Below the pieces are notes generated by a model that searched no databases, was not told the DNA's origin, and saw nothing but the letters and a program-made list of their open reading frames with translations. 64,000 nucleotides of DNA, from the NCBI RefSeq assembly GCF_009931655.1, contig NZ_CP047984.1, positions 1,674,001 through 1,738,000 of the forward strand. The letters run 5' to 3'. Positions 1 through 7,656 of this stretch are shown in pieces. The stretch comes from Pontibacter russatus (GTDB lineage Bacteria; Bacteroidota; Bacteroidia; Cytophagales; Hymenobacteraceae). The first letter of the stretch is position 1; every line of letters starts with the position of its first letter. Position numbers and translations under genes: made by a program.

Positions 1-180
1 GTGATTGTGCTGCAGCAGGCAGGCATTCCCGTGGAAGGCATCGCCCTGATACTGGCTCCGGACCGGATTCTGGACATGTGCCGCACCACCGTGAACATTA
101 CCGGCGATGCGACCGTGGCCCTGATGGTGGCCCGCACCGAGGGGCAGCTGCACCCGCCTACAGCGACAGCAAAAGTATAG
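1..180 (+). CDS. Dicarboxylate/cation symporter, C-terminal fragment
   Basis: The first 59 codons in frame 1 encode the end of a Na+/H+-dicarboxylate symporter of the DAACS family (GltP/DctA type), an inner-membrane carrier that imports dicarboxylates or acidic amino acids with cations. The stretch DRILDMCRTTVNITGD followed by VALMVAR is the conserved segment near the carboxy terminus that helps form the substrate and cation site. The gene starts before the window. Its last 23 bases overlap the convergent gene at 158-889. The family call is fairly sure; the substrate cannot be told from this fragment. Confidence 0.8.
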   Translation: MIVLQQAGIPVEGIALILAPDRILDMCRTTVNITGDATVALMVARTEGQLHPPTATAKV

Positions 181-889
181 CATATAGCGTTGCGCCCAGC
201 AGAAAAGCCCAATAGCGGCTTTTCCGCTCCTCGGGCAGCTCCTCCTTCAGCACGTTCAGCACAATGCCACCGCCAATAAAGGCCACTACTAGGGCCACTG
301 CGGCCTCCGAAATCTCTACCACATACCCCACGGCCCAGCCCACTACAATGGCCACCACCAGCACCCAGCGCCCCACTTTCCGGTAAGTGTCGTGGTGGAG
401 ATCCTGCAGGCCAAAGTCGTTCACGATAAAATGCAGCGCCATGGCCACAGAGAAAAGGATCAGCGTATTCGGAGGCCCCTCTTCCCGCTGGTACAGCAGG
501 TAGCCGATCAGCGCGTTATAGATGGCAAAGGAGCCGATATGCACCCAGAACAACCCGTTTAGTTTCTTTTCTTTCCCTTTCTCCCGCATCTCCTCCCTGT
601 GGTTGATTACCATGCGTTGCAGGCCGTAGAAAAAGGCCAGCCCCACCAATGCCATCAGGTACACGTGGTGCTCCAAAAAGGGCAGCGCCCCAAAGGCCGC
701 CGCTACATGCTCCTGCCCTTCGCTCAACTCCGGGAACAGGTGCAGAAAAACATAAGCCACCGACACACCGCCCGCGCTCGACAGCCAGATGCTGCGGGGC
801 ACCCCGGCCAGAAACCGCAGCCGCCCGCCAAAGAAATGAATAACCGCCAGCGCCAGCACCGGCCACAACGAAACGTGCTCCATACACAC
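158..889 (-). CDS. ZIP-like multi-pass membrane protein
   Basis: This 243-residue protein has about seven or eight hydrophobic segments across its length and a charged loop near residues 98-110 (REEMREKGKEKK). The last third contains AFIGGGIVLNVLKEELPEE, which resembles the end of ZIP-family metal transporters where a small-residue helix precedes a KEELP loop. A His/Asp-rich stretch (HFIVNDFGLQDLHHD, about residues 152-166) could bind metal. I infer a membrane protein related to ZIP zinc transporters, but the central HNxxDG-type motif is not clear, so transport is not shown. Met3 is an alternative start. It converges on and overlaps the symporter gene by 23 bases. Confidence 0.6.
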   Translation of the reverse strand: MCMEHVSLWPVLALAVIHFFGGRLRFLAGVPRSIWLSSAGGVSVAYVFLHLFPELSEGQEHVAAAFGALPFLEHHVYLMALVGLAFFYGLQRMVINHREEMREKGKEKKLNGLFWVHIGSFAIYNALIGYLLYQREEGPPNTLILFSVAMALHFIVNDFGLQDLHHDTYRKVGRWVLVVAIVVGWAVGYVVEISEAAVALVVAFIGGGIVLNVLKEELPEERKSRYWAFLLGATLYAILLLSL

Positions 890-1246
890 AGACTACTATG
901 ATTTGGGAGGTGGGGTTGCTGGACGAGGGAGGCAGCGGCTATTGGTACAAATGCCTTTCGATAGAAGGGGACATGGAATTCCCACATGTTTAGTCGCTTC
1001 ATTCATGCAATCTGTTACGTTCTTGTTCGGTAGGATGACCCCATTACCTCGTCCAGTTTAAGATTACAAGCCCACTAAACAATCTGAGGAAATTTACTAT
1101 ATTAGGTCTGTGGAATGTACAGAAATAGTAGAATCACTCAACTGGAAGGCAAAAAATGGAGCAGCAAAGCAGACTGCACCTACTCCATATATAGTGCAGA
1201 TAAGCGTATGTTCACGTATATATCATAGTTGTGGCAAATTATAAAA
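890..1246. other. Intergenic stretch at the edge of an AT-rich island
   Basis: No convincing gene is present. GC drops sharply between about 1000 and 1230, marking the left boundary of the AT-rich block that continues to about 2580. TATATA occurs just before the island genes (about 1187 and 1218) but not inside them. No transposase remnant, tRNA or direct repeat that would mark an insertion end was recognised. Confidence 0.5.
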
Positions 1247-1942
1247 ATGGAAAATCAACCTTCATTACCAAAAATAATCAAAGAATATTCTACTGAATCT
1301 GTAAGATCTACTATAAAAGTTTACCTTTCAGTCTTAGGTCCTTTAGGAACAGCTATTGATGAACTGGTTTTTGGTATTGGTGAAAGAATAAGAGGCAAAA
1401 GGTTAGAAGAGTTTGTTGGAGTCTTATCTGAAAAGATTGATAATACGCGAATTGGTGTTGATTACTTTCAATCAGAAGATTTTTATGATTTGACAATTAA
1501 TATAATTAACTCTTCAGTTAAGACCAATTCTAAGCTTAAGTATGAAATCTTATCAGAAATTTACGTTAATGGAATTAATCGTAATATAAAATGGGAACAA
1601 GACCTAATACAAACCTTTGTAAGGTATGTAAACGAATTAACGCCAAAACATATTCTCATTTTCAAATACCTTGCTCAAAATGTAGAAGAGTTTAAGGATT
1701 TAGACTCATATGAATCCTTGTTCAATTATTTCACTGCCCAAGTCCCTACTCACATAAATGATAAGTATGAGTTCAGAATGTACTTAAAAGATGTTGAAAA
1801 CAAGACGCTTTTAAGATTTAGTAAAGACATAAATGAATTTGGAAGCTCTGGAGGGTATATGGCTTTAGAAAGCTACGAAGAAGTTCCTGGAATAACCTTA
1901 ACATCAATTGGAGCTAAGTTTTCAGAATACCTTCAAAAATAA
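1247..1942 (+). CDS. Unrecognised AT-rich protein, probable horizontal acquisition
   Basis: The protein has 231 residues from the ATG at 1247; an in-frame TTG lies six codons upstream. I do not recognise a family. Visible features are a Gly-rich hydrophobic segment (about residues 28-45, VLGPLGTAIDELVFGIGERIRG), a mostly helical charged middle, and a C-terminal part containing a GSSGGYMALE turn and the end GAKFSEYLQK. The last part resembles the winged-helix-like ends (hTxxGxxF) of some phage or host-defence proteins, but this is weak. The gene is far more AT-rich than its neighbours and lacks TATATA, which is common elsewhere, so recent transfer is likely. Confidence 0.6.
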   Translation: MENQPSLPKIIKEYSTESVRSTIKVYLSVLGPLGTAIDELVFGIGERIRGKRLEEFVGVLSEKIDNTRIGVDYFQSEDFYDLTINIINSSVKTNSKLKYEILSEIYVNGINRNIKWEQDLIQTFVRYVNELTPKHILIFKYLAQNVEEFKDLDSYESLFNYFTAQVPTHINDKYEFRMYLKDVENKTLLRFSKDINEFGSSGGYMALESYEEVPGITLTSIGAKFSEYLQK

Positions 1943-2097
1943 CTTTCCACAACAACTCCTATACGGCAGCTATGCCGCCGCAAAGCCCAGTCCGTTGGGC
2001 TGTATATCAATTTATGAAAATAGAAAAATAACTCTTCCGTATCTTTAAAAGAAAATGCCAGAATTAAGTAGATTCATTCTACGGGATAATCATAAGG

Positions 2098-2319
2098 ATG
2101 TATTTTAGTGACCATAACCCTCCTCACTTTCATGCAGACTATGAAGGTTACAAAGCAGAATATGATATAAGAACGTTAGATAGAATAGCAGGAACATTAC
2201 CAAACAGAGCACATGCTTTAGTTCTGGAGTGGGCGTCTCTACATAAGCATGAGTTACTGACAAACTGGGAGAAAGCCCAAGTACCTACAAGCTTAGATAG
2301 GATTGAACCATTAAGATAA
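2098..2319 (+). CDS. DUF4160 protein with 4-bp duplication frameshift near the start
   Basis: The open frame gives 73 residues beginning MYFSDHNPPHFHADYEGYKAE in two pieces (MYFSDHNPPHFHADY then EGYKAE), the core of the DUF4160 family. The natural start should be the ATG at 2055, which reads MPELSRF and then leaves frame. The sequence ATTC occurs twice in tandem at 2072-2079. Removing one copy joins the frames as MPELSRFYGIIIRMYFSDH, the usual start of the family. The gene is therefore either broken, phase-variable, translated from the internal ATG at 2098, or affected by an assembly error. It sits 10 bases before a DUF2442 gene, a common pairing with a toxin-antitoxin-like layout; no activity is established from this sequence. 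Confidence 0.8.
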   Translation: MYFSDHNPPHFHADYEGYKAEYDIRTLDRIAGTLPNRAHALVLEWASLHKHELLTNWEKAQVPTSLDRIEPLR

Positions 2320-2329
2320 TAGAAAAACC

Positions 2330-2578
2330 ATGAATGAAATAGTCGAATTTGAAATCTTAAGCAATTATCATATCTGGTTAAAGTTTCAGGATGGATATGA
2401 AAAGGTAGTAAATATAAAGCCATTGATAGGTAAAGGGTTTACCAAAGAATTACTTGAAGATAATAACTTTAATAAAGTTATTATTGAGTCAGGCGGCGGG
2501 CTTGAATGGTACAATGGATATGATATTTGCCCGAACTTCTTGAGAGAAATGCCAGAAGAAAAGAAACACGTGGCATAA
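2330..2578 (+). CDS. DUF2442 family protein
   Basis: This 82-residue protein shows the DUF2442 pattern: a short beta-rich N-terminus (IVEFEILSNYHIWLKFQDG), a central KPLIGKG segment and the end GGGLEWYNGYDICPNFLRE. DUF2442 proteins are small, often encoded next to DUF4160 proteins as here, and are suspected to form two-gene modules; the molecular role is not established. Spacing of 10 bases suggests co-transcription with the DUF4160 gene. AT-rich composition marks it as part of the acquired island. Confidence 0.8.
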   Translation: MNEIVEFEILSNYHIWLKFQDGYEKVVNIKPLIGKGFTKELLEDNNFNKVIIESGGGLEWYNGYDICPNFLREMPEEKKHVA

Positions 2579-2646
2579 ACCAGTGTAGCCTTAATCTTCG
2601 CTACGCTTCAGACTCAGACTACACGTACCGCTTGCACCAAACAATC

Positions 2647-2937
2647 ATGAATCACGCCACCTTTAAACAAAGCCTTTCTGCCGACACGCCACCAAACGAT
2701 GCCTCTGTTTACCTCCAAGCGCTGTGGTATGACAGTAAAGGCGACTGGGACAAATCGCATGAACTGATACAGGATTTGCCTGACGCGGATGCTGCCTGGA
2801 TACACGCCTACCTGCACCGCAAAGAAGGCGATATATGGAACGCCGACTACTGGTATCGCAGAGCCAGCCGTAAAAGACTGTCCGTGTCTCTGGACGAGGA
2901 GTGGGAGCAGATCACAGCGGCACTCCTGGCACGCTAA
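2647..2937 (+). CDS. Small conserved hypothetical protein, TPR-like
   Basis: I chose the ATG at 2647, giving 96 residues starting MNHATFKQSL; a longer frame begins inside the preceding gene and is unlikely. The protein contains LQALWYDSKGDWDKSHEL and WIHAYLHRKEGDIWNADYW, two helix-turn-helix units resembling half-TPRs. Similar small proteins are widespread in Bacteroidota and Proteobacteria as conserved hypotheticals, as far as I recall. Its base composition is that of the host rather than the AT-rich island, so it marks the right edge of the island. Confidence 0.75.
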   Translation: MNHATFKQSLSADTPPNDASVYLQALWYDSKGDWDKSHELIQDLPDADAAWIHAYLHRKEGDIWNADYWYRRASRKRLSVSLDEEWEQITAALLAR

Positions 2938-3011
2938 ACAGGAAAGGCAGGAGTTTGAAGCCCCTGCCATTCCTGTTTATATATAACCGGCACTCGGAAT
3001 TCGGAACTCCT

Positions 3012-4535
3012 TTAGTAGTTGTCGTCCTCGTCTTCTTCGTCGCTGAAGCTGGGCATGGAGAACATACCGCTGAGCAAATCTTTGAACTGCAGGCCGGTGC
3101 TGAGGCGGTTTTTGCTGAGCTGGCTGTGCTCGGCGAGGCCGTGCAGCGCGAATTCCATCAGGAATACTTTTTCGTCGCCTTTCGCATCCGGCTGATACTT
3201 CTCCACCAGCGCCTTCAGGCCCGGCACGCTTTGCAAGGCTTTTTTGTAGTCCGCTTCGGAAGCATCATTCAGGATGTCCACCGTGTTGCCATCGCCGAAC
3301 CACTCGGTGACGCTCTTGTACGGGCTGCCCTGCTTCGACTTCTTGCCTTTGTCCGGGTCCGGGAAGTATTTCAGGAACTGCGCCCGAATGGCTTTGCCCA
3401 TCAGCACCTGCGCCACATGCCCTGCCCCTTCCTGCTCGCCCTCATATACCAGTTCCACCTTGCCTGTTACCGCCGGAATGGTATTTAGAAAATCAGCCAC
3501 GCGCACATAGGTGGTTGTTTCGCCGTTCAGCAGGGCGCGGCGCTCAGCGGCACTCAACAGGTTTTCGTAGGCCGATATGGTCAGGCGGGCAGACACGCCG
3601 CTTTTGGCGTCCACGTATTCGCTCTCACGCGCCTCAAACGCCACCTGCTCTATCAGGTCGCCGATGATGTCGTTGGTTTTCACCAGTTGCCCCTGCTCCT
3701 GCTTGATGTGCGCTTCCTGTTTCGTAATTTTCTTACCCGTCTCGATATCCTTCGGATAGTGCGTGATGATCTGCGAGTCGATGCGGTCTTTGAGCGGCGT
3801 GACGATGGAGCCCCGGTTGGTGTAGTCCTCCGGGTTGGCCGTGAACACGAACTGGATATCCAGCGGCATGCGCACCTTGAAACCCCGAATCTGTATATCA
3901 CCCTCCTGCAGAATATTAAACAGCGACACCTGGATGCGCGCCTGCAGGTCCGGCAGCTCGTTGATGACGAAGATGCCCCGGTGCGAACGCGGAATCAGGC
4001 CGAAGTGGATCACCCGCTCATCGGAATAAGGCAGTTTCATGGTGGCCGCTTTGATCGGGTCCGCATCGCCTATCAGGTCCGCCACAGACACATCCGGGGT
4101 GGCCAGTTTCTCGGTGTAGCGCTCGGAGCGGTGCATCCAGGTGATGGGAGTGTCGTCGCCGTGTTCGTGTACCATATCCTTTGCGTAGCGGGAGAGCGGC
4201 TGCAGCGGGTCGTCGTTCAGCTCCGAGCCTTTCACCACCGGTATATACTCATCCAGCATGTCCACCATCTGGCGCGCGATGCGGGTTTTGGCCTGACCGC
4301 GCAAACCCAGCAGGTTGATGTGGTGCATGGACAGGATGGCCCGCTGCATGTCCGGAATCACGGTTTCTTCATAGCCCCATATGCCGGGGAATACTTCTTC
4401 TTTGTGCTGCAGCTTCTTCACCAGGTTGGCACGTAGCTCCTGCTTCACCGACTGTGGCTCGTAGCCAGCGGCCTTCAACTGGCCCAGTGTCTTTATCTGC
4501 AACAGCTTTTCAGCTGGAATATTCTTGTAGTTCAT
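3012..4535 (-). CDS. MoxR/magnesium-chelatase-like AAA+ ATPase
   Basis: This 507-residue AAA+ protein resembles the group annotated as magnesium chelatase subunit I-like or sigma-54-interacting ATPase. The P-loop GLRGQAKT lies at residues 77-84 and has Ala where Gly is usual. The Walker B strand is FVINE (189-193), with Asn instead of Asp. ELPDLQARIQVSLFNILQEGD follows in two pieces (ELPDLQAR, then QVSLFNILQEGD) and resembles the chelatase-type pre-sensor region. The C-terminus is acidic (DEEDEDDNY). A VWA-domain gene lies upstream on the same strand, the typical MoxR-VWA pairing in which the ATPase remodels a client with a metal-binding adaptor. The client here is unknown; chlorophyll synthesis genes are absent from the window. 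Confidence 0.85.
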   Translation of the reverse strand: MNYKNIPAEKLLQIKTLGQLKAAGYEPQSVKQELRANLVKKLQHKEEVFPGIWGYEETVIPDMQRAILSMHHINLLGLRGQAKTRIARQMVDMLDEYIPVVKGSELNDDPLQPLSRYAKDMVHEHGDDTPITWMHRSERYTEKLATPDVSVADLIGDADPIKAATMKLPYSDERVIHFGLIPRSHRGIFVINELPDLQARIQVSLFNILQEGDIQIRGFKVRMPLDIQFVFTANPEDYTNRGSIVTPLKDRIDSQIITHYPKDIETGKKITKQEAHIKQEQGQLVKTNDIIGDLIEQVAFEARESEYVDAKSGVSARLTISAYENLLSAAERRALLNGETTTYVRVADFLNTIPAVTGKVELVYEGEQEGAGHVAQVLMGKAIRAQFLKYFPDPDKGKKSKQGSPYKSVTEWFGDGNTVDILNDASEADYKKALQSVPGLKALVEKYQPDAKGDEKVFLMEFALHGLAEHSQLSKNRLSTGLQFKDLLSGMFSMPSFSDEEDEDDNY

Positions 4536-4570
4536 TTGTTAATGGTTGAATGCTGATTGTGGATTGTTCT
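4536..4570 (-). repeat. Period-7 degenerate repeat, single arm
   Basis: Five degenerate heptamers of the type TTGTTAA, TGGTTGA, ATGCTGA, TTGTGGA follow each other directly upstream of the ATPase start codon. They belong to the same word class as the paired arms at 21276-21360, 26984-27125 and 49730-49828. I see no complementary second arm in the remaining spacer up to 4751, so this is a half element. The rest of the spacer holds TATATA motifs but no gene. Confidence 0.6.
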
Positions 4571-4751
4571 CATATATATGGGACATACGCAGAGCCGCCC
4601 TTGCCGTGTGTTTTCACCGGCAAGCTAAACACACGATATGTTCTTATTTAATGCAGCTGGTTTAGTGGGTGGCTCAGACGCCCGCAGGAGCCTCCGAAAT
4701 GCTTCGGGGCAGGTGCGCACGCTGCGGGGCCTTGGCACTCATATATAAGGT

Positions 4752-5849
4752 TTAAAAATTCTTCTTCCGGTTCTGCTTGTAGTCCCGGAACACCAGATGG
4801 CCAAGGCCCTTCAGGCTGCTGTAGTACGCCTGGCCGTTGTTCACTTTGGTAAACTCGTCTACGAAGGCCTGCAGGTAGGGGTCTGACGCAATCATGAAGG
4901 TGGTGATGGGTATCTTGATACGGCGGCACTGCGCAGCCAGGTTCAGCGTTTTGTTCACCACCTTGCGGTCCAGGCCGAAGCTGTTCTTGTAGTAATGGAC
5001 TCCTTCCTTCAGACAGGTGGGCTTGCCGTCCGTGATCATGAATATCTGCTTGTTCGGCGTTTTGCGCTTGCGCAGGATGTCCATGGCCAGTTCGAGCCCC
5101 GCCACGGTGTTGGTATGGTAAGGCCCCACCTCCAGATAAGGCAGATCTTTTACCTCAATCTGCCAGGCATCGTTGCCGAACACCAGTATATCGAGCGTGT
5201 CTTTCGGGTACTTCTGCTTGATGAGTTCGGCGAGGGCCATCGCTACCTTCTTGGCTGGCGTGATCCGGTCCTCCCCATATAAGATCATGGAGTGCGAGAT
5301 GTCGATCATCAGCACGGTGGCCGCCTGGGTTTTGTGCTCTGTCTCCGTCACCTCCAGGTCCTGCTCCGTCAGCCGGAGGTCGCCGATGCCGTGGTTGATC
5401 TGGGCGTTGCGCAGCGAGTCGGTCATGGAGATTTGCTCCAGCGCATCGCCGAACCGGTACTCGCGGCGGTCGGTGCTGGCCTCGTCGCCGGTGCCGGTGT
5501 GGGGCGTGGCGTGGCCGCCCTTGCCGCCTTTCTTCAGCTTGCCGAATATCTCCTCCAGCGCACTCTTGCGGATGCCCTGCTCGCTCTTGGCCGTGAGTTG
5601 CAGGGTGCCCTTCTCTTTGTCCTCGTCAAGGTAGCCTTTCTTCCGAAGGTCCTCGATGAAGTCGCCGATGCCGTACTCGTCGCTGGTGATGTTGTATTGT
5701 TTGTCTAAAGAACTGAGCCAGTTCAGCGCCTCCCCTACATCTCCGGAGGAAATCGTCACCAGCTGCAGGAAAATCTTCAGCAGCGACTCAAAACCAGGTT
5801 TGTCGTCCTGGGGCGGTATATATTCCGTAAATCGGTATCCTATTGCCAT
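4752..5849 (-). CDS. VWA-domain protein paired with the MoxR-like ATPase
   Basis: The protein has 365 residues. The N-terminal half is helical and charged, with a Gly/Lys-rich linker (about 103-125). The C-terminal half is a von Willebrand factor A domain: the strand VLMID at 179-183 carries the MIDAS motif DISHS (183-187), a conserved Thr lies in HTNTVAG, and ITDGKPT provides the fourth strand. Such proteins act in the cytoplasm as metal-dependent adaptors for MoxR or chelatase-I ATPases. It lies 216 bases upstream of the ATPase on the same strand, so the two likely work together. No signal peptide or membrane segment is visible, unlike BatA/BatB proteins. Confidence 0.85.
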   Translation of the reverse strand: MAIGYRFTEYIPPQDDKPGFESLLKIFLQLVTISSGDVGEALNWLSSLDKQYNITSDEYGIGDFIEDLRKKGYLDEDKEKGTLQLTAKSEQGIRKSALEEIFGKLKKGGKGGHATPHTGTGDEASTDRREYRFGDALEQISMTDSLRNAQINHGIGDLRLTEQDLEVTETEHKTQAATVLMIDISHSMILYGEDRITPAKKVAMALAELIKQKYPKDTLDILVFGNDAWQIEVKDLPYLEVGPYHTNTVAGLELAMDILRKRKTPNKQIFMITDGKPTCLKEGVHYYKNSFGLDRKVVNKTLNLAAQCRRIKIPITTFMIASDPYLQAFVDEFTKVNNGQAYYSSLKGLGHLVFRDYKQNRKKNF

Positions 5850-6130
5850 TGTTAAAAGGTTTGAAGCTACAACACACAGAGCGGGTGTATTGTTCGGGGG
5901 AGCCTGCTACAACCCCACCGCAGGACAGTGCGCTCCCCATCATATGCCTGGTCTATATATGGCACACGTTGCCTGCTCTATATGCTCCCACACACTTAAA
6001 ACGGAAAAACGGTGAAAGCGGTATGGAAAGGTGTGGCAATTGCTGACAGCAGTCCTATATAATCCTGGTTGCGATTACGTATGCTGTTGAAACATGCCCC
6101 ACCCCTACCCTTTGAAGCTCATCTTGTAGG
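5850..6130. other. Non-coding stretch upstream of the VWA gene
   Basis: No gene is supported here. Short open frames have no recognisable product. The stretch contains several TATATA hexamers and must carry the promoter of the VWA gene on the minus strand, although no clear TAnnTTTG box was located. It leads directly into the dispersed repeat at 6131. Confidence 0.45.
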
Positions 6131-6322
6131 TATTTAGTTCATGCCGCAAGTTTAGCGACAGCGCAACCTGTGGTTGTCCATGAGACAAGTCTGTGACTTG
6201 CGTCTCCCCTATATCTACTTTCGCAAGTTGAAAAATTGCTGTCCTATATACCACCAGTTCCGCTTCGCTAAAACTGGCGGTATATAGTCTTCATATAGGC
6301 GCTGCTTCAGCTTGTATGGCTC
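6131..6322. repeat. Dispersed repeat family A, copy 1
   Basis: About 190 bases match a second copy at 57637-57826. The shared landmarks, in order, are TATTTAGTTCATGCCGCAAG, TTTAGCGACAGCGCAA, TACTTTCGCA, CCAGT(N)GCTTCGCT, AACTGGCGGTATA, and CTTCATATA followed by a GC.GC.GCTTC tail. Two nested inverted repeats are visible: CGCAAGTT against AACTTGCG-like sequence, and a CCACCAGTT/AACTGGCGG hairpin with a short GCTTCGCT-containing loop. There is no open frame. It is intergenic in both copies, so a small non-autonomous element or structured RNA is possible. Confidence 0.75.
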
Positions 6323-6412
6323 CATGTATCCCTACAGGATGAGCCTCGGAGGGGTTAAGGATGGGTTTTCAGTTAACAGAATTCAGACAACTTTATATAT
6401 CGCATCCTGAGT

Positions 6413-6464
6413 TATATAAAAGGGAAGGCCTGTGCAGATCTGCACAGGCCTTCCCTTTTATATA
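6413..6464. terminator. Perfect 26-bp-arm palindromic terminator
   Basis: A perfect palindrome centred on AGATCT has arms containing AAGGGAAGGCCTGTGC and its complement, extended on both sides by TTATATAAA/TTTATATAA. It sits 15 bases after the stop codon of the acyl-ACP desaturase on the minus strand, and is followed by a T-rich run in that direction. The symmetry would allow it to work from both sides. Confidence 0.9.
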
Positions 6465-6478
6465 TGGCTACTGCCGGA

Positions 6479-7459
6479 TCAGGCGATCCAGCGGAACTTG
6501 TATTCCAGCATGGGCACCTTCATGCGTTCTGCCACGCGCTTCAGGCGGGCCGGAAGGGCCACCACATAGTCGCGGGCGCGCTCGCCAGCCTCGTTCAGGT
6601 CTGTCAGCGACTCGATTTTCCACTCCTTTATCAGGTCATCCACAATGTCGGTATAGTCGGCGGAGGTATATACGCCGATGCGCTGCGCAGCATCGGTAAA
6701 ATGGCCGAAGGTTCTGCCAATGTCTACGCCCAGTTCGCGCATGTAGTGGGCGGGCATCACGATCTTCTTGCGCATCATATCCTCAAAAGCCAGCATCATC
6801 TCGCTGGGGTCGGCCTCGAATATTTTGCTTACAAAGGCCTTGTAGGCTTTGGCATGGCGGGCCTCATCGGCGGCCACATGGCCACAGAGCTTGGCCAGCG
6901 TCAGGTCGCCCTGCTTTTTGGCAATCTGCGCCACACGGCGGTGCGAGATGTTGGTGGCCGTCTCCTGGAAGCTGGTGTACACAAACGAGCGGTACGGGTC
7001 CATGTCCGTCTGCAGGTCGAAGCCATCGGCCAGCAGGTACTGCGTGGAAGCCTCCATTTCGCGCATGTTGATGCGGCCGCTCAGGTACAGGTAGCGGTTC
7101 AGGGCGTCGCCGTGGCGGTTTTCCTCGGCGGTCCAGCCGCGGTTCCATTTCATCCAGGGGCTGTCGGGGTCCTGCGGGAGGCCTTTTATCGTCATCAGCC
7201 AGCTTTCGTAGCTGGGCAGCGCCTCTTCTGTGATGGTATCGCCTACGAGCACTGCCAGCAGGTCGTAACTCAGATCACGGGCACGCTCCCGCAGTTCCTT
7301 CAGTTCGTCGAAAAAGCTATCTAGGGTGGCGTCCGGCAAAAGGTCCGCAGGCTGCCAGCTCTCTTCCACTGTCTTTAGCAGCTCTGAGAACTTCTCGCCT
7401 ACAAAGTCTTCCATCCAATTTATAACTTCGGCACGGGAGGTGGTGCTAGCTGTAATCAT
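6479..7459 (-). CDS. Acyl-ACP desaturase
   Basis: This 326-residue soluble di-iron enzyme inserts a double bond into acyl-ACP chains, supplying unsaturated fatty acids for membranes. The iron ligands are visible in EENRHG (112-117) and DEARH (198-202), the spaced ExxH pairs of the FA_desaturase_2 (stearoyl-ACP desaturase) family. The length is typical for the bacterial members. It stands alone, with a 197-base upstream spacer and a strong terminator directly after it, so it is probably monocistronic. The call is secure; chain-length and positional specificity cannot be read. Confidence 0.93.
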   Translation of the reverse strand: MITASTTSRAEVINWMEDFVGEKFSELLKTVEESWQPADLLPDATLDSFFDELKELRERARDLSYDLLAVLVGDTITEEALPSYESWLMTIKGLPQDPDSPWMKWNRGWTAEENRHGDALNRYLYLSGRINMREMEASTQYLLADGFDLQTDMDPYRSFVYTSFQETATNISHRRVAQIAKKQGDLTLAKLCGHVAADEARHAKAYKAFVSKIFEADPSEMMLAFEDMMRKKIVMPAHYMRELGVDIGRTFGHFTDAAQRIGVYTSADYTDIVDDLIKEWKIESLTDLNEAGERARDYVVALPARLKRVAERMKVPMLEYKFRWIA

Positions 7460-7656
7460 CTTGTATTGCTTAATTTAATTCCAAATATACTTATTTATCT
7501 CGATATAGCAGCCGTGGCACAAAACATTTAAACACCTTTTAAATGCGATATTACCGCTAAGATACTAAGGAACTTATACTTACGTAAAAACCCGAAAGGG
7601 TTATGCATAATTATAATCTCATTTACAGAACTAACAGAGAAAGAGGCCATTTAAAT

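Noticed and set aside
1229..1246. TTG start for the AT-rich gene
   Set aside because: An ATG six codons downstream is a more likely start in this phylum.
2527..2646. Longer start for the small TPR-like gene
   Set aside because: It would begin inside the DUF2442 gene; the ATG at 2647 gives the conserved-looking N-terminus.
7600..7620. ACCCGAAAGGGT hairpin upstream of the desaturase
   Set aside because: The stem is only four bases and has no associated T-run or conserved context.
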